A DNA stretch of 64,000 nt from Lentisphaeria bacterium UBA1732 (GTDB lineage Bacteria; Verrucomicrobiota; Lentisphaeria; Victivallales; UBA1829): NCBI GenBank assembly GCA_002315855.1, contig DCIG01000050.1, positions 1 through 64,000 on the forward strand. Direction: 5' to 3'. Position 1 is the first letter of the stretch. Every line of letters begins with the position of its first letter. The notes under the pieces are model-generated. The model made no database searches. It had not been told where the DNA came from and saw nothing but the letters and a program-made list of their open reading frames with translations. Made by a program: the position numbers and the translations under genes. This document shows, one piece after another, positions 17,591 through 25,262 of the stretch.

Positions 17591-19348
17591 TCAGCGGTAG
17601 AGCGGTCCGAATGCCGCACATGCACGGTAATCCGCACCTTCCTTATCCATGCCGAACGCATTCCACGCAGACGGACGGAAAATCTTGTCTTCGTCCACAT
17701 TGTGCATACATACGGGGATACGGAGCATGGAGGCCAGCGTAATCAAATCCGCCCCGATATGACCATACGAGAACGCGCCGTGATTTGCGCCCCAGTTCGC
17801 CATGACGGAATACACATCTTTGAAACATCCTTTGCCCGTCAGACGCGGGATAAACCATGTTGTCGGCCAGCCGGGGTCGGTGCGTTCGTCCAGAATCTTG
17901 TTGACGTCTTCCGGAAGCTCTGCCGTATAGCCTTCCGCAATCTGAAGCACCGGACCGAGTCCGTGAATCATGTTGACGCGGGACATGGTGATCGGCATTC
18001 CGCCTTTGCTGAGGAATCTGCTGGAGAAGCCGCCCCCCCGGAAATAACCCAGGTTCGCGGGTGTCCATTCCACAGCGTCAAGACAGGCTTTCGCCTCTTC
18101 TTCCGTGATATTCCAGAATTGCTTCATGACCGGGGCGCCGTTTTCGGTTTGGCGTCCGGTGGCATCCATGGTGGTTGCGCCGGAATTGATCAGGTGAATC
18201 AGACCGGGGACGTCCACGTCTTTGCCCGTGGCATTTTTGATGGCTTCCGGGCTCCAGTAGGTGCGCACATCGGAGAATCCCTGCGCTGTTCCGGTGAGCA
18301 GGTGTCCGAACAGCATTGCCACACCGTTCAGCGAGTCATTTTCGGTGGCAAGCACGAGGGCTTCGCGGATGCCGTTCCAGTCGAACGAAGAGTTCAGCAC
18401 GGTTTCCATGAAATCGCCGTTCGGCATGTGGTCGGTCCACTGTCGCTGTCCCTGGAATCCGCCTGCGATTGCATTATGACCGCAGGATTCTTCCACGAAC
18501 CCCATTTCGGCAAGTTTGGGATTGCCGCAGAGCAAATCGCGGGCGATGATCGTCATTTTGACCACATATTCCCACTTCCTGTCCATTTCTTCGCGGGAGA
18601 GACCGTTCTTGCCGTTGTACAGATCTGCATTTTCCTTGCAGTTCGCGCGGGTCCAGGCGATTGCCCTGTCATATTCTTCATGGTCGTAGATGCCCTCATC
18701 CGTGCGGCGAATGATTTCGCACATATCCACGGATTCGCACCGCATGTTCAGGTAATTTTCGAAGAATGCGGGATTTACAATGGACCCCCCGATTCCCATT
18801 GCCACACTGCCGATGGAAAGGTAGGAACGTCCGCGCATCAAACCTGCCGCCACGGCGGCCCGTGCGAAACGAAGAATTTTTTCTTTCACGTCTTCCGGGA
18901 TTTCCTTGGTATCGGCATCCTGCACATCGCGTCCGTAAATCCCGAATGCCGGAATGCCTTTCTGCGAGTGCGCCGCCAGTACGGCTGCCAGATACACTGC
19001 GCCGGGACGCTCCGTGCCGTTGAATCCCCAGATTGCTTTCTGAGTCAGCGGGTCCATGTCCATGGTTTCGGAACCATAGCACCAGCAGGGCGTTACGGAC
19101 AAAGTCGCGGTTACATTCATTGCCGCAAATTTCTGCGCACAGGCTGAGGCTTCTGCTGCACCGCCGATGGTTGTGTCTGCGATCACACATTCCACCGGAC
19201 TTCCGTCAGGATATTTCAGGGTACTGCTGATCAGCTCGGCGGCGGATTTCGCCATGTTCATGGTTTGAGTTTCCAGCGATTCGCGGATTCCTTTGCGGCG
19301 TCCATCGATTGCAGGACGGATTCCGATACGCGGCACGATGTTTTTCAT
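17591..19348 (-). CDS. fucI: L-fucose isomerase
   Basis: Converts L-fucose to L-fuculose (and D-arabinose to D-ribulose), the first cytosolic step of fucose use. Length 585 matches FucI (about 590). Conserved stretches include RIGIRPAIDGRRKGIRESLE, TPCWCYGSETMDMD, WGFNGTERPGAVYLAA, the metal/active-site region VLATENDSLNGVAMLFGHLL and GANHGAFSYGHIGADL. AAAGG lies upstream of the ATG. No fuculokinase, aldolase or fucose permease is next to it, so the rest of the pathway must be elsewhere. A TATAAT element preceded by TTGTCG lies about 250 bp upstream and a dispersed repeat copy sits in the leader. Confidence 0.95.
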   Translation of the reverse strand: MKNIVPRIGIRPAIDGRRKGIRESLETQTMNMAKSAAELISSTLKYPDGSPVECVIADTTIGGAAEASACAQKFAAMNVTATLSVTPCWCYGSETMDMDPLTQKAIWGFNGTERPGAVYLAAVLAAHSQKGIPAFGIYGRDVQDADTKEIPEDVKEKILRFARAAVAAGLMRGRSYLSIGSVAMGIGGSIVNPAFFENYLNMRCESVDMCEIIRRTDEGIYDHEEYDRAIAWTRANCKENADLYNGKNGLSREEMDRKWEYVVKMTIIARDLLCGNPKLAEMGFVEESCGHNAIAGGFQGQRQWTDHMPNGDFMETVLNSSFDWNGIREALVLATENDSLNGVAMLFGHLLTGTAQGFSDVRTYWSPEAIKNATGKDVDVPGLIHLINSGATTMDATGRQTENGAPVMKQFWNITEEEAKACLDAVEWTPANLGYFRGGGFSSRFLSKGGMPITMSRVNMIHGLGPVLQIAEGYTAELPEDVNKILDERTDPGWPTTWFIPRLTGKGCFKDVYSVMANWGANHGAFSYGHIGADLITLASMLRIPVCMHNVDEDKIFRPSAWNAFGMDKEGADYRACAAFGPLYR

Positions 19349-19372
19349 GTTTGAAACCTTTGTTTTTCTGTT

Positions 19373-19413
19373 GAGCTGATTTCAAGGCTCCCCCAGGATT
19401 TTGAAATGCGCTC
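19373..19413. repeat. Dispersed inverted repeat, full copy
   Basis: GAGCTGATTTCAAGGCTC, core CCCCAGG, right arm ATTTTGAAATGCGCTC. Both arms present; located in the fucI leader. Confidence 0.7.
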
Positions 19414-19867
19414 TTCGTTCCTGATGAATAGAGACGTCCTTGACAGAACTTCCTCCGTTTCATCGATTAGCTTTGAGGTCTGGCAGAATCCTTCTGTACA
19501 TGATAGAGAGATCTTCTGTATTCCTTAATTTACATGCGGAAAACATTATTTACAAGCTCTTTTTGCGTCTTTTTCGATTTATCTCGATAAAAATATTATA
19601 AAAAAAGAAAATGTCGACAATCTCCTGATTTCGCGTCCCGAAAAGAGTTGGCGGAACCGTGATGACGCTTGTGCCAGAACAAGTCATAAGCCCCCGAAAT
19701 GGATATTCCCCTTTTGAAATGAGCTTGAATTTCAGATAAATTCAGTTGATTTGCATCATGTTGAAGTGTTTTTCAAGAGACAATATCTCATTTTTGTGAG
19801 GCAAATCAGGCGTGCGCCTGATTGTACATACTTGTCCACTTTTTTCGGAATATTTTCTGTTTTTCAT

Positions 19868-19895
19868 TTGCTTTTTCACAAAATGATGATATAGT
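19868..19895 (+). promoter_or_regulatory. Promoter of rightward tRNA-Asn
   Basis: TTGCTT, 16 bp, TATAGT. The same elements (17-bp spacing) precede the second tRNA-Asn on the opposite strand at about 20423-20451, so the promoter was copied with the gene. Confidence 0.55.
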
Positions 19896-19912
19896 AATTG
19901 AATCAAAGTTGC

Positions 19913-19988
19913 TCCGACATAGCTCAGTCGGTAGAGTAGGTGGCTGTTAACCACCCTGTCGTAGGTTCGAGTCCTACTGTCGGAGCCA
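19913..19988 (+). tRNA. tRNA-Asn (anticodon GTT)
   Basis: Cloverleaf with acceptor TCCGACA/TGTCGGA, anticodon loop CTGTTAA giving GTT, T-arm GTTCGAGTC, discriminator G and an encoded CCA. Identical to the copy at 20333-20408. Confidence 0.97.
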
Positions 19989-20332
19989 TTTTTACAGAAC
20001 AGTGCAGGAAGACACAGATTGGTGTTTTGCCTGTTTTTTGTTTTTAAAGACTTGAGTTACAATAAAGAAAAACATGAAAGTACGGTCGAATGAGAAATCA
20101 GGGGAAGCCCTCTGACCTTCTTTTGTTTTGAATGAAAAAGCAGAATCTTTGAGACAACGATATTGAAAAGGCATGGAATAAACTGACATCAAACAGTCTG
20201 ATTCAGCGCAAATGTACCAAAAGTACTTAAATCCTCAAAACGCTATCCAAAATACTTCGGCGATGCCATGCTTTTAAAACAAAAAAACAGGCAAAACACC
20301 AATCTGTGTCTTCCTGCACTGTTCTGTAAAAA

Positions 20333-20408
20333 TGGCTCCGACAGTAGGACTCGAACCTACGACAGGGTGGTTAACAGCCACCTACTCTACCGACTGAGCT
20401 ATGTCGGA
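20333..20408 (-). tRNA. tRNA-Asn (anticodon GTT), second copy
   Basis: Same sequence as the copy at 19913 but on the opposite strand, so the two genes converge. CCA is encoded (TGG at 20333-20335). Confidence 0.97.
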
Positions 20409-20410
20409 GC

Positions 20411-20712
20411 ATCTTTAATGACATTACTATAACATGATTTTCACGAAAAAGCAAATGAATATCGAAAAAAATCATAAAAAAAGTCCGAATGTTAATTGAA
20501 AAAGTAAAATCTTGAATCTTTTACCTTTACAATTCACCAAAAAAAGTGAAATCAAAGGGAGCTAAAATCAAGGAACTGAACAGGCAGAAGCCATGGAACA
20601 ACTGCCGGAACAGAAGAATCATTTTCCGGGGGAAACAACACTCCGCCGCAAGGCTTCGGCAGACAGGTCATTTTGACGGATGAAACGAGTAAGGAAGAAG
20701 TGATTTCAAAAA
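20411..20712. other. Intergenic gap, 302 bp
   Basis: AT-rich beside the tRNA promoter, then a GC-richer stretch without convincing coding signal. One TGACGGA motif at about 20674 and a repeat-like GTGATTTCAAAAATCAG at its right edge, which runs into the next gene's stop codon. Confidence 0.35.
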
Positions 20713-21942
20713 TCAGGCAAGCCCGGCAAGACGACCAGTTGAAACTGCAAACTGAATGCTGAAACCACCGCAAGGACCAGTCAAATCCAGGATTTCACCG
20801 GCGAAACGAACCCCGCGAACAATGCGGCTTTCCATGGTTTTCGGGTCAACTTCCTTCAGAGAAACACCACCGGAACTGGTCATGGCACGATCCATGGAGG
20901 CAATCCGGCTCACAGTAAAGGGAATCGCCGACACGAAAGAGGCAATTTTGCGGAGTTCGGTGTTGTTCAGAGAATGAGTGCGGCGACCCTCGCCAACCGT
21001 CTGCTCGCAAACAGCGGCGGCAAACGCCCGCGGCATCCCCTGCTCCGCCAAAAGAGTGCGGAGGAACTGGTCAGGAGCATTGTCGCGTCCATCGGCCAAA
21101 TACTTAAACCAATCGTCTTCCCTGCGATTCGGGTCAACACGGAGTGTCAAATGAGCAACACCTTCAGACTTCACAGTTTCCGCGATGATACAAGACAAAT
21201 CAAGGACGGCAGGACCGGAAAAACCTTCATGAGTGAACAGAAGCGAGCCAATATTCGAGACATGCTTTTTCCCGGTTCTGACGGTAAGTTCAGCACGTGT
21301 CAAAGAAGCACCGGCAAGAGAGAAAGTCCAGTTTTCATCCGTAAAAACAGGAGCGAGAGCAGGGACGGCATCTTTCACCGTATGCCCAATGGACTTGGCA
21401 AGACGATAGCCGGATTCGGAACCGCCCAAAAGCGGAGCGGCAGGACCGCCGCAAGCAAGAATCAGGCGGTCGCAAGGCAGCTGAGAAGAATTCTGCAGTG
21501 TAACACCGCAAACAGCACCGTCTTTGATTTGGATGGAGAAAACAGAAGTACCGGCAAGGATTTTGACACCAGCACATTTGAGAGCCGTCAAGAAGGCATC
21601 GCGGACATCAGCAGCACGGCCGGAGGACGGGAAATAATGAAAGTTGTTTTCGAGAACAGGATTGACGCCATGGGATTTCAAGAAGTCGAGAAGCCATTCT
21701 TTCGGAGCAACACGAAGAGCATCCGTCATGAAACGGCCAAAGTGTCCGAAGCGTTTCATGAAAGCATCGGATTCCAGTTTATTCGTGAAATTGCAGCGAC
21801 CATTTCCGGTGGCACAGAGTTTGCGGCCAATGATATTGGCACGTTCGATGAGAGTAACAGAATGACCCGTTTCGGCAGCGGCAAGAGCGGCAGAAAGACC
21901 GGCGGGACCCGACCCGCAAACGATGACCTGTAAAGAATCCAT
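20713..21942 (-). CDS. BaiN/HI0933-like NAD(P)/FAD-dependent oxidoreductase
   Basis: Flavoprotein of the HI0933/YhiN (BaiN, RdsA) family. N-terminal FAD motif VIVCGSGPAGLSAALAAAET, then the family signature IGRKLCATGNGRCNFTN and RAADVRDAF. The C-terminus has the second FAD contact, ASSGGVSLKEVDPKTMESR-like, then GEILDLTGPCGGFSIQFA. About 409 residues, the usual length. I start at 21942 (MDSLQVIV) because ACAGGA precedes it at a workable distance; an ATG at 21966 would add eight residues. Some members act in bile-acid or DNA-related reductions, but the cellular role of most is unknown. It stands alone, followed by the FNT gene on the same strand upstream. Confidence 0.85.
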   Translation of the reverse strand: MDSLQVIVCGSGPAGLSAALAAAETGHSVTLIERANIIGRKLCATGNGRCNFTNKLESDAFMKRFGHFGRFMTDALRVAPKEWLLDFLKSHGVNPVLENNFHYFPSSGRAADVRDAFLTALKCAGVKILAGTSVFSIQIKDGAVCGVTLQNSSQLPCDRLILACGGPAAPLLGGSESGYRLAKSIGHTVKDAVPALAPVFTDENWTFSLAGASLTRAELTVRTGKKHVSNIGSLLFTHEGFSGPAVLDLSCIIAETVKSEGVAHLTLRVDPNRREDDWFKYLADGRDNAPDQFLRTLLAEQGMPRAFAAAVCEQTVGEGRRTHSLNNTELRKIASFVSAIPFTVSRIASMDRAMTSSGGVSLKEVDPKTMESRIVRGVRFAGEILDLTGPCGGFSIQFAVSTGRLAGLA

Positions 21943-22042
21943 GGTAAAAAATCCTGTATTATTCAAACGGCAACGACAGATTCCGGAACGGCAAAAAACC
22001 GCACGAAAAGAATCGTAATGAGAAGATTTTTCGAAAGAAATC

Positions 22043-22160
22043 GGTCCGTCAAATATAACGGATAATCCGTCAAATCAATGACGGAATGATTTGTGATACA
22101 TTTTGTTTATTGATTATCAATGACTCGTCAATTCGTCAATCACGGAAAACTGACGAATCA
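22043..22160. repeat. TGACGGA palindrome block A
   Basis: Several TCCGTCA/TGACGGA/TGACGA motifs, including TAACGGATAATCCGTCA, between the flavoprotein and FNT genes. See findings. Confidence 0.5.
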
Positions 22161-22823
22161 GCGGGAGGAATGCGATTCATTGCGAAAATAATCAGCACAA
22201 GGAATCAACATACCGCCAATGGAGTTGCCAAGGGTCATCAACAGGACATAATTCAGTGTATGGCAGTCCCATTTTGCGGCGACAGAAAAGTAATACATAT
22301 TGGCAATACAGTGTTCAAATCCGGAAAGGATAAAGATTGCCACGCAGAGGAAAACGGAAGCGAAACGGAAGATGTCGCCAAGCTCTTTCCGCCGGAAGGA
22401 CTCCACGGCAACGTACATCAACAAACCGCAGAAAACGGAAAGAATCAAAATGCCGGCAGGGGCATCATGGAGTTTCACATCGCAAATCGATGCGACACGG
22501 CTCTCAATGCCGACATAGATACGGGAAGCCCGGACAAGAGTCCCCACCAGATACGTACCAACTAAATTGCCGCACCAAATCAGAACAAGAGCAACCAGGT
22601 AGCGGGGCGTATTTTTGCCCTGAACCGCAAGATAGCCAATCGCACCGGTATAGAGTTTGAAAGAAAAACAAAGGATGGTCATGAGACCAAAAGCAAACAG
22701 GAAAGCACCAATCACAGGATTCTGCACGGAAAGGAAAACAGTACCGGCAATCCCAATGAAGCAACCGGCAAGGATTGCATTCAAAAAAATCTTACCATAT
22801 TTTTTCAGAGTATCCAAAGACAT
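22158..22823 (-). CDS. Formate/nitrite transporter family channel
   Basis: Inner-membrane channel of the FNT family, which passes formate, nitrite or hydrosulfide as a pentamer. Six hydrophobic segments are visible. The family signature SGFEHCIANMYYFS matches FocA-type SGFEHSIANM, and NLVGTYLVGTL matches the NFVGA region. I start at the ATG 22823 (MSLDTLKKYGKIFLNAILAG), which gives the normal N-terminal amphipathic helix. A longer frame opens with TTG at 22904 inside a repeat copy and adds an unlikely 27 residues. About 221 residues is slightly short for the family (250-285). No formate-lyase or nitrite-reductase gene is near, so the substrate is open. Confidence 0.85.
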   Translation of the reverse strand: MSLDTLKKYGKIFLNAILAGCFIGIAGTVFLSVQNPVIGAFLFAFGLMTILCFSFKLYTGAIGYLAVQGKNTPRYLVALVLIWCGNLVGTYLVGTLVRASRIYVGIESRVASICDVKLHDAPAGILILSVFCGLLMYVAVESFRRKELGDIFRFASVFLCVAIFILSGFEHCIANMYYFSVAAKWDCHTLNYVLLMTLGNSIGGMLIPCADYFRNESHSSR

Positions 22824-22883
22824 GATCAAAACCATAGAGGATGGAACAAAAATCAAAAGATATACGGAGAACGATGAAATTCT

Positions 22884-22911
22884 CTCCGGCAATGACTTTT
22901 GCAATCAGCTC
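22884..22911. repeat. Dispersed repeat, right half only
   Basis: CCGGCAATGACTTTTGCAATCAGCTC; core plus right arm, no left arm. Confidence 0.5.
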
Positions 22912-22948
22912 AAATGCGGGTAATGCAGTTATAAGGTTACAGGAAACA

Positions 22949-23040
22949 TTTGACGGAATGACGGGTCATCCGTCAAAAACGACAAGTGATTGATTTTAAG
23001 TTATTTTCAAAATTCATTGACGAAAGAAGCGTCAAAACGG
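22949..23040. repeat. TGACGGA palindrome block B
   Basis: TTTGACGG A ATGA CGGG TCAT CCGTCAAA at 22949-22977 forms an almost perfect 12-bp-arm hairpin; further TTGACG and GCGTCAA motifs follow at 23017-23033. Confidence 0.6.
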
Positions 23041-23061
23041 AAACGAAAACGACGGATTGAA

Positions 23062-23097
23062 AAATGTCGGATTTGTCGTGCGGCAAATCCGACATTT
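23062..23097 (-). terminator. Rho-independent terminator of second GH27 gene
   Basis: 14-bp perfect arms AAATGTCGGATTTG / CAAATCCGACATTT with T-richness on the minus strand, 32 bp past the stop codon. Confidence 0.8.
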
Positions 23098-23129
23098 GAA
23101 TCGTCATCTGCAACTGAACAAGGGTCAGA

Positions 23130-24917
23130 TCACTTGGCAGGCGTAATCATATACAGACCGGAAGCATGGCAGCGAAGTGTCTGCTTGAAGGTATCTGTAA
23201 AGGTGCCGAGGTCTTTCTTTTCCCAAAGGTCGCGGACATTGACTTTGCCGGTGAAACCGAGATCGGAAAGTTTGACGCCGATTTCGTTTTCATTGGGATT
23301 GGAAGCACCGAAAGCGGGATCGGTGAGTACGAGGAACTGAATCGTTCCGCCCTTGTTCTGGCAATCATCAACGAGTTCGCCGCGAGCCGTAAAGGTATCA
23401 TAGCCTTCGGGAATGTCGTAAACGATGAGGGATTCTGCATGAGTGCCAATTCCATTAATCTGTCTGCCGTCGGAAGAACGACCGACGCGAGTATCGCCCC
23501 AACCCTGAGTGGCGCTTTTCCATCTGACTTTGGTCAGGTCAAGCGTACCGGCAGGACCGGTAAGAACGGGATTGAGCCATCCGGCATGGTCATAATCAAA
23601 CTTGTCATCGCCCATGGAAACGAAGAGGCCGAGTTTTTTGGAACCTTTGATGTCGGCTTTGATGTCAGCCCCCATGGTGCCGCTGCCGCCAATGAGGATA
23701 CTGCGATAGACAGCCTTCTGCTGGTCAACATCATGAGAACCGGCGTTTCTGGCATTGACGAACGCAACGTACTTGGCACCTTCTTTGCCGGGGACATCGG
23801 CAGTCCAAACGACGAGGTCTTTTTCATTGCTGAACTGCTTGTTGTTTTCGCTCGCCTGATTGACGGCAAGGACTTCCTTATTGGTCAGGAGGTCAATGGT
23901 CCACTGATCCATCTTGGTCATATCGGCACCGAGCATCAGCGGAGAACGGGCAATGCACCAAAGGGTCATGCAGGTAATCTGTTCATCATGCGTGAATTTG
24001 GTGGGCTTGTCAAAGGAGATAATCCCGAACGGAAGCATATCGCCATCGGGCCATGCGCCGACTTTGCGATATTTCGCCCAGTTGGCAAGACGGCTGATCT
24101 GCGCATAAAGAGAAGACCAGCGATCCCAGAAGTCATCGGAAACGCGCCAGGCATTGGCAAATTCGCTGACGTGTTCGCCGCGTGAGAGGGGAGTATCGCC
24201 GGGGGAAAGGCTCAGGACCATCGGACGTCCGCATTTATCAATGGCTTTGCGAACGGCTTCGATTTCGCGCATCTGGAAATCATTGTAAGGACGGGAAATA
24301 TCGTCGATTTTGATGTAATCAACGCCCCAGGAAGCGTAGAGTTCAAAGAGAGAATCGTAGTATTCCTGTGCGCCGGGCTTTCTCATATCCACGCCGTACA
24401 TATCGGGGTTCCAGCTGCAGGTATTGCGGCGGTCGGCGATGTCGGCGGCGCGATAGGTGGTGCCTTTGATGGGAGTATTGGCATTGACGGCCTGACGTGC
24501 GATACCTCGCATGAGGTGAATCCCGAATTTCAGACCTTTGCTGTGCACGTAGTCGGCAAGAGGCTTGAAACCGGCACCATCTTTGGCGGACGGGAACTTG
24601 GTGAGAGCAGGAAGGAGACGGGAATATTCATCCATCTGGAGCTGTGCGCCGGCACGATAGCCATGTCCCTGAGAATTGGGTTCGTACCACTGAATGTCAA
24701 CAACGAGGTATTCCCAGCCGCAATCTTTCAGATATTTCGCCTGAGCATCCGCCTGAGCTTTGGCAATGGTTTCGGTAACAGTGGTACCGAAGCAGTCCCA
24801 GCTGTTCCACCCCATGGGGGGAGTTTTGGCGAAGTCGTGGTAATCGACTGCGAAAGCAGCAAGGCTGAGCGAAGCAGCGACAGCACCGATGCAGATTGTT
24901 TTCATTTTGGGATTCAT
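23130..24917 (-). CDS. Alpha-galactosidase, GH27, with NPCBM-like insertion (second copy)
   Basis: Start at 24917 (MNPKMKTICIGAVAASLSLA, a Sec signal peptide ending near AFAVDY). The 67 extra upstream codons cross a repeat element and are rejected. Catalytic barrel: PPMGWNSWDCFG, the nucleophile in YIKIDDISRPY and the acid/base in WRVSDDFWDRW. As in the paralogue at 12141, the C-terminal beta domain (KYVAFVNARNAG .. VKLSDLGFTGKVNVRDLW) is split by an NPCBM-like module (KSATQGWGDTRVGRSSDG, INGIGTHAESL, YDIPEGYDTF). The C-terminal strand ends LRCHASGLYMITPAK. Own promoter at 25148-25175 and own terminator; the long leader holds a repeat element. Exported alpha-galactosidase; linkage preference unknown. 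Confidence 0.9.
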   Translation of the reverse strand: MNPKMKTICIGAVAASLSLAAFAVDYHDFAKTPPMGWNSWDCFGTTVTETIAKAQADAQAKYLKDCGWEYLVVDIQWYEPNSQGHGYRAGAQLQMDEYSRLLPALTKFPSAKDGAGFKPLADYVHSKGLKFGIHLMRGIARQAVNANTPIKGTTYRAADIADRRNTCSWNPDMYGVDMRKPGAQEYYDSLFELYASWGVDYIKIDDISRPYNDFQMREIEAVRKAIDKCGRPMVLSLSPGDTPLSRGEHVSEFANAWRVSDDFWDRWSSLYAQISRLANWAKYRKVGAWPDGDMLPFGIISFDKPTKFTHDEQITCMTLWCIARSPLMLGADMTKMDQWTIDLLTNKEVLAVNQASENNKQFSNEKDLVVWTADVPGKEGAKYVAFVNARNAGSHDVDQQKAVYRSILIGGSGTMGADIKADIKGSKKLGLFVSMGDDKFDYDHAGWLNPVLTGPAGTLDLTKVRWKSATQGWGDTRVGRSSDGRQINGIGTHAESLIVYDIPEGYDTFTARGELVDDCQNKGGTIQFLVLTDPAFGASNPNENEIGVKLSDLGFTGKVNVRDLWEKKDLGTFTDTFKQTLRCHASGLYMITPAK

Positions 24918-24970
24918 AGGGAGATAATCCTTTCCGATATTAGTGTTGCAAGGCAAAAAGCCGAATATGT

Positions 24971-25137
24971 GATCTGATTTCAAAAGTCCTGCCGGGAGCT
25001 GTGAAATTTTTTTCGGCATTCGCCGGAAGAGCGTTTTCGGCGGCTGCTTTTCCAGAAGCCACCTCAAAAAACTACTCCCGCCAACTGCGCGAAAATCCTT
25101 TTTCAATCTTTCCGTCAATTACTTTTGAAATCAGGTC
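24971..25137. repeat. Long variant of the dispersed inverted repeat (about 165 bp)
   Basis: Left arm GATCTGATTTCAAAAGTCCT with GCCGGGAGCT core at 24971-25000, right arm ACTTTTGAAATCAGGTC at 25121-25137. About 120 bp of extra sequence lies between. It sits wholly in the predicted leader of the GH27 gene. Confidence 0.65.
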
Positions 25138-25147
25138 ATGTTTTAGA

Positions 25148-25175
25148 AAAATAGCATAATGTTACTTTTTTTCAA
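25148..25175 (-). promoter_or_regulatory. Promoter of second GH27 gene
   Basis: Minus strand TTGAAA, 16 bp, TATTTT; start point near 25141, giving a leader of about 225 nt. Confidence 0.5.
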
Positions 25176-25220
25176 GAAGCAAGACATAAAAAGTAGTGAA
25201 AAAAACGGGTGTTCTTCTCT

Positions 25221-25262
25221 GAACTGATTTCAAAATTCTGCCGGGAGCTTTCAAGTCAGCTT
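25221..25262. repeat. Dispersed inverted repeat overlapping the glgB stop codon
   Basis: GAACTGATTTCAAAATTC, core TGCCGGGAGC, right arm TTTCAAGTCAGCTT. The right end, read on the minus strand as AGCTGA, supplies the last Ser codon and the TGA stop of glgB. Confidence 0.75.

Larger units (their letters stand above)
19349..19912. other. Intergenic gap, 564 bp
   Basis: Contains a dispersed repeat copy (19373-19413), a possible leftward promoter for fucI (TATAAT on the minus strand around 19595-19600), a 9-bp-arm hairpin AATCAGGCG-TG-CGCCTGATT at 19804-19823, and the tRNA-Asn promoter at its right end. No protein-like frame seen. Confidence 0.4.
19911..20410. repeat. Large inverted duplication containing two tRNA-Asn genes
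   Basis: Bases 19911-20039 are the exact reverse complement of 20282-20410 (about 129 bp): the tRNA plus about 50 bp of 3' flank. Weaker identity extends outward through the promoters (to about 19863 and 20458). The unique spacer is about 240 bp. Confidence 0.9.

Noticed and set aside
19911..20410. Possible CRISPR or transposon ends in the large inverted repeat
   Set aside because: Each arm is a tRNA-Asn gene with its flank; there are only two copies and no transposase in the spacer.
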